Shown here: positions 46,913 through 57,813 of the stretch, in pieces
Layout of the letters: every line of letters starts with the position of its first letter
Numbering within the stretch: the stretch's first letter is position 1
Origin: Epiperipatus broadwayi
Lineage: Eukaryota; Onychophora; Udeonychophora; Euonychophora; Peripatidae
NCBI GenBank assembly: GCA_028023455.1
Contig: JAQFVV010006451.1
Span: 1,349,501-1,413,500, forward strand
Length of the DNA: 64,000 nt
Direction of reading: 5' to 3'
Position numbers and translations under genes: made by a program
Notes under the pieces: generated by a model
Told to the model about the DNA's origin: nothing
Seen by the model: the letters and a program-made list of their open reading frames with translations, nothing else
Databases searched by the model: none

Positions 46913-48360
46913 ACAACAAATAGTTAGACAAAGTCAACAAAATTATTAATTTAGAATGAGTACAAGGCATGTAAATGGTATGAAAACCAAAATGATTAAG
47001 AATACAGGATAAACCTTAAGTAACAGAATTTATACTATAATCCACCAAGGCAATACAAATAAATACATCTATAAGTACATACATAAGATTACTTCTAATA
47101 TACAATTTTAAGATAATCACAAAGAGGATTTGCAATATATCAATAGACTAATTGTCTCAAATGCAAAGAGATAAGAAAATTACAGCAGTCAATTAATAAC
47201 AGATAATACTAGTGAATCACTTTATCATAAGCATATACAATATACATAAGATCAATCCCAAGTTTATGGAGCCGGACAAAGTAGCAATAGGCCACAAAGA
47301 TCAAACTATAGCCTCAACTGGCCTCAAGTCTGCTCTGCCAACCATGGCTGACAAGTTTACTTGTCTCCTTCTCTTGTTTTAATGAGTAACTTAAAAAACA
47401 AACAAAGTCTTTTATAGTCAATAGTGCCACAAATTGCCACTACCAGTGATCTGCGTAATTAACTGTTCTTTATCTTTTTTTTAAAATGTTTAATTATTGG
47501 CTTAATATTAAAAGTGATTTCATCTTAACAAAATTACTTTTATTATAATACTAGCAAACTCATGATGTGATGATTATTTTTTAAACTAGTATTAGAACAT
47601 TAACACTAGGGAGTAAGTTATTGGATTTTTTTCATATTATGCTATGCTTTAGCGTATTAGCTTATTACTAAAAAAAAATTGTATAAATACAATTTTAAAT
47701 GTATTATTGGATTTTATACTATATACTGTTTTACATTGAACAATAGAAGAGTTAATTATAAATAAGACTGATACAAGGTTAAATAGTGCCATTATCATGT
47801 TTCTATATTATTTTATTTTGAGAATTTTTAATATTAATAGCAATATAATATTAATGATTATGTCTATGTCAATATGTGATTGTATTTCTAATACTAATAA
47901 ATAAATAAAAAAATAATAGTAAATTTTTGAAAAAATTAGTGAATTTATAGAAATAGGCTTTATAAGGCATCAAAAAATGAATAAAATATACCAAGTGAGG
48001 CTTATATTAAGTGAGTGTTAAAGGTTTGCACATAAGTAGAGATTTATAGTTGATTGCTATTAAATTCAGCCTAACATTTTAACAGGTTAAATTTGTGAAG
48101 AATATTATCAGACTATCAACAATGGTATGGAAATTTTAATGTTCAATGTCTCTGGCTCATGATAAGATTTGTCTTGAAATGCATGTATAATGAGGAGGAT
48201 GCTTTGGACTTTTTATATTGATGAATAACTTTGATATAATGGAAATTTGGATGAGGGGTTTTCTGATAAAATTTGTACAAACAAATTTTTATCATAATTG
48301 TGATATAATGAAAACTCAGATAAGGGGTATTGTAATAAAAATTGCAAAAACATAAAATCA
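46913..48360. other. A+T-rich spacer, no feature seen
   Basis: No gene or repeat family recognised. Confidence 0.5.

Positions 48361-48368
<8 letters not shown>

Positions 48369-48399
<31 letters not shown>
48369..48399. repeat. (TA)n microsatellite
   Basis: About 15 TA units abutting the palindrome that follows. Confidence 0.95.
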
Positions 48400-48402
<3 letters not shown>

Positions 48403-48464
48403 AATTTATAAATAAATATTTAAAAATACAGTATTTAAAAGCTTATAAAAATATATGTATAATC

Positions 48465-48515
48465 GTCACTTAGGAGCACTTTCAACTAACTTGTAGCTTT
48501 GTCAACTATCACGTT
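48465..48515 (-). ncRNA. hammerhead-like motif with U3-A8 core, left arm
   Basis: Minus strand: CGU and UAG (stem I), core UUGACAA, stem II AGCUA/UAGUU around CAAGU, GAA, AGUGCU, C, CUA and ACG (stem I). Five stem II pairs including one G-U. Confidence 0.6.
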
Positions 48516-48522
48516 TAAAAAA

Positions 48523-48580
48523 AACGTGATAGTTGACAAAGCTACAAGTTAATTGAAAGCGCTCCTAAGTTATGGTTATA
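48523..48580 (+). ncRNA. hammerhead-like motif with U3-A8 core, right arm
   Basis: Plus strand: UAG (stem I), core UUGACAA, stem II AGCUA/UAAUU (one mismatch), GAA, perfect palindrome AGCGCU, C, CUA. Same as the left arm except for arm-specific substitutions. Confidence 0.6.
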
Positions 48581-48645
48581 CATGTATTTTTATAAGCTTT
48601 TAAATACTGTATTTTCAAATATTTATTTATAAATTTGCATATATT

Positions 48646-49117
48646 ATTTTGAAGAAATACAGAGATTGATTTATAATATTATATATATATATGTGTGTGT
48701 GTATTTATTATATTTTATAAATGATATGAAATAAAAAGAAAGTATTAGAAATCGTTGAAAAATTAACATTAAGATTGACTTAGTTTATTAAATTATATAA
48801 TATGCACGCACAGAACCATATCACCTGAACCTTTAAATTAATCATGTCACTTTATTTTTATTTTTAAAAAACAAAATTAAATGCAAAAGTAAAATTTTGC
48901 AGCCTCCAAACAAAATAAAGTAATAGATATTTTTACCATTCTTTATCAAACATGACAGCTATTTAGTAAAGTAAAATATTTTTGATTATCTTACATTTTT
49001 ATATAGAATAGTTCCAGCTGGTTAACAAAAAAAACTTTATTATATTTAGTTAAGCGTAATCACAAACATTCATCCAAAAAAAAAATAACATAGTCACCTA
49101 TACATCATATATATACA
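48646..49117. other. A+T-rich spacer, no feature seen
   Basis: No gene or repeat family recognised. Confidence 0.5.
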
Positions 49118-50180
49118 CACCTGGGTCTCATTTTACATGATAGATAGGTTCCTCAGAAAACACACGCAAACGAAATTGCACAAAAATAGATGTAACTTAC
49201 ATTGAAAAAGGGGGGATAAGGTTTGTGATTTTTCAAAATTCGCATAAGAGCAAAGCACCAACGTAAAATTACTTTAAAATTCGTGCGCAAAAAAAAAAAA
49301 TAAGGAAATAAAATATGACTAATAAAAAATTTCAAATTTGAAAAAAATTGATACAAGACAAACGTTTTTTAACTATAATATTTAATTTTATCCAAAATAA
49401 TATATTTTTATGCATAATTTACAGTACAGTAATTTACATTTTTTTATACATGTTTTAATTATTATAGCTATTTGCCGAAAAACATGTTCGTTTGCAAACA
49501 ACTAGCGCCAACTTCACATTCTTGTTGGGTCAATGGTTTTCTGGTGACAACATAATTAGTAATTAATCTTTGAGACAATGATTTTATTAATTGTTTATAA
49601 AACTAACAACTAAAAATTAAATTCTTATTTTTGTCTTTAATTTTCAATTCCATTTAAAAATCAAATTTCACATCACATTATCTCAAGTCGCCGTAAGTAA
49701 TTTTTAAATTGTTAATTACAATTAAAAATCAGATTTTAATTTTTAATTGTCAAATTTAATTGTGCCCACTGTTATTACTGACCAACTTGTGGACACTAAA
49801 TGATTAATAATTGATTATGTTCTTTTTTAAAAAGCAAAAACAGAATGTGATTTAAAATGCAAAATTAACATGCACAATGTTTAAACAAATTTACATTATA
49901 ATCTTGTAAAATTTAATGTGTGTATACATAAAATGTGTAAATCATGATTTTAATTTCATTATTGCATAAAATCTTACTATTATAAAGCACTGAAAATATT
50001 GAAATTACTAAGTTGAAAGTCGAATTCCAATAATGTGCTATTACTTTCAATATAACGTAAGTGCGCAAAATTTATTATTTAAAGTAATAGCGCAATATCG
50101 GAGTTCGACTTCTGGTGAAACACAAATCACATAACTTCAAATTCATGTTAAATAAGACCACGTAAAAAGAGACCCAGGTG
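49118..50180. mobile_element. 1.06-kb non-autonomous element with terminal inverted repeats
   Basis: The left end CACCTGGGTCTCATTTTACA (49118) and the inverse of the right end, CACCTGGGTCTCTTTTTACG (ending 50180), match at 18 of 20 positions. Both ends lie in TATATA sequence, fitting a TA-type target duplication. An inner pair of inverted repeats, GTCGAATTCCAATAATGTGC near 50019 and its inverse near 50088-50110, is also present. No transposase frame. The superfamily is not identified. Confidence 0.75.
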
Positions 50181-50945
50181 TATATATATATATTGCTTAT
50201 AATACTTCTTTCATATACACTTCAATGCAGACCAATTTTCTTAAAAAAACTTCTTTATTTTCCTTACAGCTTCAACTGTCCAGCAGTCTTCATCAGAGCT
50301 TTATCCATCCCCTGCTTTAATAAAATAGAATAATATTGTCATTTAAATTAAATTTCTAAGTTGCAAAATTATCCAGTAGCACAACTCTACTATTCTCAGG
50401 TATATACTGTTCTAACTATCTTATTTTTTATGTTTGGTTAAAACTGTTAATAGCTAAACTAATCATTGCCTAAGTAAATATGCTATGTGAAGATGTCACC
50501 ATTACCTGCTCCTATCATATTTAAAGTTTTGATGCAAAATGTACACTATTTTTTTAGATTTTCACATTACTGTTAGTTGATCATGGTATCAAAATATTGT
50601 AGAACCAATCTAAAGCTTACCTTCAGTGATGGAATTATACAAATTATAGATTTTTCTAAATTATATTCAGAATATGCTAAAATAAACAAACAAAAATTGA
50701 CACAATCAAGTTACTAGGTCAATAATCTGATATTAATCACAGTAATGTAGGGGAACTATCTGTAAAAATTGAGGGCCATTTGAGAGAAGGTAATGGAGTT
50801 ACTGAGTTTATTAAGAATAGTAATTTAGTGATATGGAATATGTATGACAATAATACATGTCCTATATTTGTTGAATACAGAAAGATATGTTTAAGTTCAG
50901 AGTGGGAAACTTTTCAGTAACTATAGTTTCAGAAATTTTAACATA
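50181..50945. other. spacer, no gene seen
   Basis: A weak hammerhead-like string near 50258-50312 was considered and rejected (see the rejected list). Confidence 0.45.
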
Positions 50946-51102
50946 AACCATCAAACATCACATGATCACCATCTCTATACTAGCACGTAATTTGTTGTAA
51001 ACAAAGGCAAAACTCCCCACACAGTAGTGCCACCCTGTGCCAAACAGAGTAATCAATGGATGCCAGAAGGCTTGTGCATAAAATCCCTATCTAGTGCCTA
51101 CT

Positions 51103-51162
51103 CATCCAATATCCCCAGACTAGTTTCTGGCTTGTGGCCATCATCAGTGAGGAGCCTTGGAT
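51103..51162 (-). ncRNA. type I hammerhead ribozyme, intact core
   Basis: Minus strand: AUCCAA, GGC, UCCUCA, CUGAUGA, stem II GGC/GCC with CACAA loop, GAA, ACUAGU, C, UGGGGA, UA, UUGGAU. Both parts of stem I pair fully and every conserved core base is present. This is one of the clearest examples in the window. Confidence 0.88.
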
Positions 51163-51189
51163 CTGAGAGCACTGCACCTAGATCTTAGG

Positions 51190-51243
51190 ATCCCCAGAGT
51201 AGTTTATGGCTTGTGGCCTTAGTCAGTGAAGAGCCTTGGATCT
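51190..51243 (-). ncRNA. decayed hammerhead motif
   Basis: Minus strand core reads CUGACUA, the GAA is UAA, and stem III is broken. A partial duplicate of the neighbouring motif, no longer functional. Confidence 0.6.
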
Positions 51244-51244
51244 G

Positions 51245-51299
51245 AGGCTCCTCACTGATGATGGCCACAAGCCAGAAACTAGTATGGGTATATTGGATG
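51245..51299 (+). ncRNA. type I hammerhead ribozyme, cleavage site A
   Basis: Plus strand: UCCUCA, CUGAUGA, GGC/GCC stem II, GAA, ACUAGU, A, UGGGUA. The core is intact, and the cleavage-site base is A, which the U-H rule allows but which usually cleaves more slowly than C. Confidence 0.8.
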
Positions 51300-51410
51300 A
51301 GTATGCATTAGATAGGGATTTTATGCACAAGCCTTCTGGCATCCATTGATTACTCTGTTTGGCACAGGGTGGCACTACTGTATGGGGAGTTTTGCCTTTG
51401 TTTAATTTTA

Positions 51411-54359
51411 ACATAAGTTGGAGGCTTTACTTTTATTAGATTCTAGTCATAAATTTCTTCTAACTTAGATTATTGCTATTAATGACAACTGCTCATGATA
51501 ATCTTACGAATGCTTATATGCAGTAAACTTAAGAATAAATATTATGCAAAACATATTATAGTAAATAGCTTCAGTAAATGTTTTAACATTATGTTCCTTA
51601 TCCACAAATATTTATAAACCAGAAATAATTATTCTCCAACTGTTAAACATGAATAAGAAAATAAAATTAGTATAGTCCAGAGAGGATCTACTCATATTGG
51701 CAATCATCATCATTAAATTATCAATTCAGCAATCAGTTGAACTTAGCATTCAACAGTCACTAATATTATTGCTATTTTATTAAAAAGGACAGAATAACTA
51801 AGATCTAAAGATTGTTTTATTTTTGATAAATAATTGACTTCTCCACCCCAAACACACACAACGAAAAAAATATTTAATTTAAAATATTTAATATCGGTTC
51901 TTTATAAGAATTTTTATCTGGTAATCAAAAAAATTGATCAATATATGTGAATCAAATTTATTTTTAAGGTGAAGCTGAAAACTGTAATGCAAAATTGTTG
52001 ATATCTATGTGTGACTTTAGGAACAACATATGATTTTGGTTCCTTGAGACCCTTATATATCCATCTAAGATACATTTGCTAAAGCAACCTTCCTGATAAT
52101 AGCTTATTTCTAGTCAATGGGTTTAGAGAGCAGAAAAAGATTAGTGAGTTTTCCACATAGCTCAAGAAGTTAGAACTGAGCAGTGATTTTAAGGACTTTC
52201 AAGATGATGCATGAATAGACTGCTAATAGACTCTAATACTATCTTAAAATATAGTATTCCAAGAATACCTTCAAAATCTACAGCTAATCAAAAGCTTCAT
52301 TAAAAAAACTGACTCCAGTAAAACACACAGCTTATTATAATAAAATAATAATTACATTCAGTAAAAATATATTTAAAGTCTTCCAAAATAAAATATCAAT
52401 AAATATAAAAGCTACTTAAATAATAAAGGGAGAAAAAGAGAGATGCAGATAAAAGCTGCCTCCTTAAAAAGAACTAAAAAGATCACCAGAAAAGTTGAGA
52501 GAGCTCAAAAAATTCAAAGGACAAAGTGAGATCTTGTATCATCAATATAAACAATGCAGAAGACTTGGAAGGTATTGATATGCTGTTATTAAGAGAGTTA
52601 GATTCTGTATTTGTAGTATGTAATGTGTTAAAATCTTGGGCTATTGTTAAATTCATAAAAGTAATAATTAAGCACATCTCAGAAGCAAAATGTTTACATA
52701 TTATTACAGTAACCAAAGTCAACTTCTATAAGGTAAAAAGTAAATATAATGCTGAGAAAACCACTATATTTGTTTGTTTTATCTTTAGACATAAATGGTT
52801 TACCCCAGTGCTTTTTTTAATAAAGATGCTAAAACTTACTTCTTGACAAGCTTTTTACTAGAGAAAATTAATGTGAAAGATAATTAATAATATGCTGATG
52901 CATTGCAGTGGAACTTTTCTATATAATAATTTATGTAGGCTTAGCGCTTTCAAAGTTTTGTTACTCCATAATCGTAATAAAATTTAATGCAGCTTTTCCA
53001 ATGCTATGAAGCAAGTAAAAAAAATAAACAAAGTTTATCATATATTTTTATTTTAGACATGTCAAATCTAAAGTCAAATAAGCAAATACAAATATACAAC
53101 TAATAACTAAATGTAAAATTAATTGTAAAACTTTACGTAGTTGAATAAAGGTTTATAGTGATTTCCAAAGTTTTATCCAATTCTCATCTGCTTCGATTTA
53201 TTTTCTTAGTGTTAGTGTCTATGACTGAATGATGTTATCATCTGCTTGAAATGATTCAGGAACATCAACTTGTACCTATATTTCCATGTTTTCTGTTGTT
53301 GTTTTGGTCTTTTTATTAGTGGAAGCAATAGTTGCGATGTAACTGGAAATGTTTTTCATTTTTAAACTTGGGATAAATTTTTACACTAAAAAATAAATAA
53401 GATAAAAATAATGAAATCAAATTTACGTAAAAATAAAGAAAATAAATATTCCACACATTGTCAATCACTAAATGTGCATTCAATCACACATAATACATTA
53501 CTAGATGCACATGTGTTTCTGTAATCAGGTGTTGACCATGAATGACAAATGGGGATGTGGACAAGTCCACTTCTCACTACATGAGAGTCCCAATTTTGGA
53601 TTGTAATTATTACGTGCAACACCATTTCATCTAATTATATTTGAAACATTAAAAATACACTAAGAAAAGTGCCAGAATGCAATTCTGTCATATTACATGA
53701 CAGAAAAATCCTGGTTTAACCATTTAGGCTATAGGGTGCTTAAAATGAACCAGTGACAAATATAATAAATATAAAAAACTATCCTGACAGGTCTGATGAT
53801 AAACTAAACCACATTTGGAACTGTGGCTCCATAACTAAATGAACAGTATTAAAAAATTGAAATGAATTAAATTTGATTTATTAATAAAATAGATTTAGAA
53901 TCAAATACACAGAAATGTAATTAATATTTTGCCTATTTAACAATTTCCAAATGGTAATGTGATGTCCATTTGGATTGGTCAAACAAAAATCTAAAAGATC
54001 TACATCTAGAATGCTGGATGCATATGTTAAAGTTATCTATGAAAAATAGCTGTATTCTCTAGGGATCAAGTGCAGAGATCTCTCCTGAAGATCACTATCG
54101 AGTGTTAAGAGAATTGCATAGGAATAATTCATATAAAAAACTATATCAGATTCTACATCTGATAGTCTAATTTATATATTGTTGCCAAATTTAAGGCATT
54201 CACTGATGCTGGAACTGTAAGATAAACCAAAACATATTAGAAAAAAATAATTGTCCTCAGGATTGACCAATAAGGTGAAATGGAAAAATGCAAAAATAAA
54301 AATGTAAATAATAAACATGCATAACTTTATATATTTAAATTAATAATTTTTAACAGATT
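51411..54359. other. A+T-rich spacer, no supported gene
   Basis: The 106-codon plus frame at 52526-52846 (with EDLEGIDMLLLRELDSVFVV) is the most protein-like stretch here, but no family, partner exon or clear splice site could be recognised. Otherwise nothing was seen. Confidence 0.4.
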
Positions 54360-55300
54360 TTATTGTTGAAATATTTTTAGGAATGTTGAAATATCTATTT
54401 AAGAAAAATCACAATCACATGATATACACAATGACCAATGAAAATAGTAAACTGTAAACACTTTTTGCATCTAAAAGGGAAACCTTTTTTAAATGCAAAA
54501 TTTTGTTATCTATAGAGATAAATTTCTACAGAAAACATTTACAGGTTTAAGGAAATAGTCTCATCCCTTTCCCTTTTTTCCTTATTATAATGGATTCTTT
54601 CATCAAAAGTTGAATATTATAAAATAATAAGTTTTAACATATGTTATTGTTAAAATATTTTTAAGAAAGTAGAAATATTTGTTCAGATGATGTAGGCATT
54701 GCATTTAAAAAGAGAACTCTTTTAAATACAATTTCTTGCTATTTATAACATGCTACAATAAACATATACAAATATAAAGAAACAAAGTTTCACAACATCT
54801 CTATTTTCCTTAAATCTGTACATATTTATAATACCATTTTATCTCTATAAATAACAAGGTATTGCATTTAAAAGAAGGCTTCCTTTTAGATGCAAAAATT
54901 ATTTACATTTTATTGTTTTCATTGGTTATTCTCTATGTCATGTGACTGTAATTTTTCTAAAATCAAATAGAACAGATATTTCCACATGCCTAAAAATATT
55001 TCAATAATAACATCTTCTAAAAATTATTAATTTATAATATTCATCTCTTGGTGAAAGTGTCTATTGGAACAAGAAAAGTAAGGAATGTTAAGAAACTTTG
55101 TGTCCTTAAATCTATATAAGTTTACTGCAATATGCTACCTCTATAAATAACAAAGTATTACATTTAAACGATATTTTTTTAGAGGAAAAAACTATTTACA
55201 GTTTACTATTTTCATTGATAACTCTCTATATAGTCTGATTGTGATTTTTATAAAATAAAAGAGTACTGATATTTCCACATCCTTAAAAATCTTTCAACAC
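54360..55300. repeat. four-copy inverted repeat cluster
   Basis: Four related blocks of about 190 bp: two in one orientation (about 54365-54560 and 54640-54795) and two inverted (about 54815-55010 and 55105-55300). Shared strings include AAATATTTTTAGGAATGTTG, inverted as CCTAAAAATATTTCAA near 54990 and CTTAAAAATCTTTCAA near 55282. A GCATCTAAAAGGGAAACC string pairs with the inverse TTTTAGATGCAAAAA near 54890. No coding frame and no hammerhead were found. Confidence 0.7.
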
Positions 55301-55491
55301 ATATATATAAAAGACATGTTTTGCGGGTTCAACCATGTTAAAAAATTTAAATATTGATATATAATGTATATATATGCAAATTAAATAGAAATAAAATATC
55401 CTTCTGTAAGCTCCTCTTATTAACATTTATTAATATAGGAATCCTATTCATTCCTATCTCACAATAGGAGTAGTTTATTTCCATTTAGTTT
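55301..55491. other. short A+T-rich spacer
   Basis: Nothing seen. Confidence 0.5.
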
Positions 55492-55509
55492 GCACACACA
55501 CACACACAT

Positions 55510-55543
<34 letters not shown>
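55492..55543. repeat. (CA)n(TA)n microsatellite at LINE 3' end
   Basis: About 14 CA-type units, then about 11 TA units, directly abutting the 3' end (TGATGATATATA) of the minus-strand RTE-type element. Confidence 0.95.
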
Positions 55544-55545
55544 CA

Positions 55546-57813
55546 TCAACCATTATCAATCCACTGCAGGATGAAGGTCTCTCCAAGTTTAATCCATATT
55601 CTCCGATCTTTAGCTTCTCTTCTCCACAACACCCCTGCACATTTTCTTATTTCATCCATCCATCTTACATGTGGTCTCTTTCTGGGTCTTTTACAATCTC
55701 TTGGAATCCAGTTTAAAATTTCAATTGTCCATCTATTATCATCTCTTCTAGCAATATGTCCAGCCCAACTCCATTTCAATCTTTTAATTTTTTCAATAAG
55801 GTCAGTAACACCTGTTTGTTGTCTTACCCATACATTGTGTTTTCGATCTCTTCTTGTTACTCCCAACATACATCTCTCCATAGTCCTTTGAGTGGTCTGA
55901 AGTCTCTGTATTGCTCTTCTATTAAGTGTCCAAGTCTCAGATCCATAAGTAAGAACTGGTAAAACATATTTGTTAAAAACCATCCTTTTCAAACACATAG
56001 GCATATTTCCTTTTAGTATCAAGTTATTTCTACCAAAAGCACTCCAACCAAGTTTAATTCTATAATTAATTTCCTCCATTATGTTTCCATCTGTATTAAT
56101 AATCTGACCAAGGTATTTGTAACTGTTAACTTCTTCTAATTCTTCATAATCAATCTTTATTTTCATATTTTGAGCAAATCGATTAAACATTACTTTAGTC
56201 TTTTTAACATTTATCTTTAGTCCTACTTTTCTACGTCCATCTGCTAACTCCTGCAACATTTCCTGCAGCTCTAAAGCATTATCTGTAAAAACAACCACAT
56301 CATCTGCAAAATCTAAATGACTTAAATACTCTCCATTTACTTTCACTCCTTTAGTTTCCCATTTTAATCCACAAAATACTTCTTGCAGCACTGCTGTAAA
56401 GAGTTTTGGAGATATGGAGTCACCTTGTCTTACACCTTTCTCAATGTTGATTTTTCCAGTATCATTATGTAATCTAATTGTTGCTGTTGCATTTTTATAA
56501 ATATTCTTTAAAATATGACAATATCCTGGATCTATACCTTGATGATCCAATGCTTTAATCACTGAAGAAATGTGTATAGAATCAAATGCCTTTTCATAAT
56601 CTACAAATCCAAAACATAATGACAACTCATATTCATTTGTTCTTTCTATGACTTCTCTCAATACCTGGATATGATCTATTGTACTAAAACTACTTTTAAA
56701 TCCAGCTTGTTCTCTTGATTGGTAGAAATCCAAAGTTCTCTGTAGACAAGTTGTAATTATCTTGGTAAAATTTTTATATAAAACTGATAAAAGGCTGATA
56801 GGTCTGTAATTTCTAATATTTTCTTTATCACCTTTTTTAAATATTAATATTATTACTGCATTCTTCCAATCTTCCGGTACATCTTTATCATTTAAACATT
56901 TGGTATATAACTTTGCTAAAATTGTTTCTATTTCTTCACCTGCTTCTTTTAATATATCAATTATAATTCCATCATTTCCTGGAGCCTTTCCTTTCTTCAT
57001 ATACTTAATTGCATGTCTCACTTCTTCATTTAAAATTCTGGGCAATTCGGAAGATGTAATAGATATAGGAGGTACTTGTTCTTTATTACTATATAATTCT
57101 TGATAAAAATCTACCAATTTCATGATGTCATCTCTCTTTTTAGTAATAATTCCACCTTTTTTTCTTATCGCAGATATAAATTTCCTACCAATACCAAAAT
57201 GTTGTTTAACATTTTTGAGACTTTTATTTTCTTCTACAGCTTTCCTTGCTATTTCACAGTTATACTTTCTTATATCATTTTCAACTCTTTTCTGTACCAT
57301 TTTACAAAATTCGAGATATTCAATTCTTTTTAATACATCATTTTTGTATATCTTCATATTCCTTCTTTTCTTCATAAATTCTCTAGTCTCAGTAGAAATT
57401 TTATTAGTCAATTGCTGCTTTTTTCTACCAGCTATGTTTGTTGCAGTTTTTAAAAGTGTATCACTTATTTTCATATTAATTTCATTCAAATCTGAATCAT
57501 GTTCAAAATCTCCTAACACTTGAAACCTATTTGTAAGTTCTAATTTAAATTCATTAGAATGTTTCTGAAGATTAGGAATATCAACTGTAAATATTGTTTT
57601 TCTTAATAATTTTTGTCTCTCTAGTTTTACATTAACACGTAACTTACACCTTACTAATCGATGATCACTTCCTGTGTTAAATTTATTAAGAACATTACAA
57701 TCTTGAAATATGTATTTTCTGTTAGTCAAAATATAATCCAATTCTGCTGTACCTTCATTTGGATGCTTCCATGTCCATTTCCTTTTAACATTTTTCTCAA
57801 AAAAAGAATTCAT
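55546..57813 (-). CDS. RTE-type LINE ORF, endonuclease C-terminus plus reverse transcriptase
   Basis: 755 residues without a stop. Residues 25-60 complete the APE endonuclease begun in the upstream frame (LDYILTN, then catalytic GSDHRLV at 48-54). RT follows: GKAPGNDGI (275-283), NYRPISLLSVLYK (335-347), QAGF (369-372), motif A FVDYEKAFD (403-411, catalytic Asp), GVRQGDSISP (460-469) and catalytic FADD (502-505), then YKYLGQIIN and LPVLTYGSETWTL. The C-terminal region contains RLKWSWAGHIARR and ends LQWIDNG. All catalytic Asp residues are present. The Met at 57813 overlaps the stop of the upstream ORF in ATGA. Because it falls inside the endonuclease domain, the Met is not a natural start. 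One frameshift most likely split a single ORF of about 980 codons, the usual RTE length. Otherwise intact, so this is a recent insertion. Copies at 27099 and 30656 belong to the same family. Confidence 0.93.
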   Translation of the reverse strand: MNSFFEKNVKRKWTWKHPNEGTAELDYILTNRKYIFQDCNVLNKFNTGSDHRLVRCKLRVNVKLERQKLLRKTIFTVDIPNLQKHSNEFKLELTNRFQVLGDFEHDSDLNEINMKISDTLLKTATNIAGRKKQQLTNKISTETREFMKKRRNMKIYKNDVLKRIEYLEFCKMVQKRVENDIRKYNCEIARKAVEENKSLKNVKQHFGIGRKFISAIRKKGGIITKKRDDIMKLVDFYQELYSNKEQVPPISITSSELPRILNEEVRHAIKYMKKGKAPGNDGIIIDILKEAGEEIETILAKLYTKCLNDKDVPEDWKNAVIILIFKKGDKENIRNYRPISLLSVLYKNFTKIITTCLQRTLDFYQSREQAGFKSSFSTIDHIQVLREVIERTNEYELSLCFGFVDYEKAFDSIHISSVIKALDHQGIDPGYCHILKNIYKNATATIRLHNDTGKINIEKGVRQGDSISPKLFTAVLQEVFCGLKWETKGVKVNGEYLSHLDFADDVVVFTDNALELQEMLQELADGRRKVGLKINVKKTKVMFNRFAQNMKIKIDYEELEEVNSYKYLGQIINTDGNIMEEINYRIKLGWSAFGRNNLILKGNMPMCLKRMVFNKYVLPVLTYGSETWTLNRRAIQRLQTTQRTMERCMLGVTRRDRKHNVWVRQQTGVTDLIEKIKRLKWSWAGHIARRDDNRWTIEILNWIPRDCKRPRKRPHVRWMDEIRKCAGVLWRREAKDRRIWIKLGETFILQWIDNG

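Larger units (their letters stand above)
48396..48645. mobile_element. large palindrome made of two inverted hammerhead-bearing ends
   Basis: Left arm 48396-48517 and right arm 48523-48645 are inverted repeats with about ten differences, separated by only about 5 bp. Each arm carries a hammerhead-like motif followed by TTTTTATAAGCTTTTAAA and TACTGTATTTT. The last part resembles the region beyond the motif at 18223 (inverse of AAAATACAGTACA near 18194). It is therefore probably two joined ends of the Penelope-like family at 18.2 kb, without any body. Confidence 0.8.
50946..51410. mobile_element. foldback repeat with hammerheads in both arms
   Basis: Same family as 13041-13745. The minus-oriented arm (about 50946-51190) begins with AAACATCACATGATCACCAT and GGCAAAACTCCCCACACAGT. 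The plus-oriented arm (51245-51405) ends with the inverse, ACTGTATGGGGAGTTTTGCC. A second, partial minus-oriented hammerhead block lies between them. The two arms are almost adjacent, so the RNA would form a long hairpin. Confidence 0.85.

Noticed and set aside
50258-50312. Hammerhead-like string on the minus strand (CUGAUGA followed by ACUG/CAGU stem and GAAG)
   Set aside because: Position 15.1 is G, no stem I or stem III pairing could be drawn, and no repeat family context was found. It may be a very old Penelope-like end.
52526-52846. 106-codon plus frame considered as a gene
   Set aside because: No motif, no splice context and an A+T-driven composition in its second half. A chance open frame is as likely.
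55490-57523. Several plus-strand frames of 67-133 codons
   Set aside because: Antisense shadows of the RTE-type LINE ORF.
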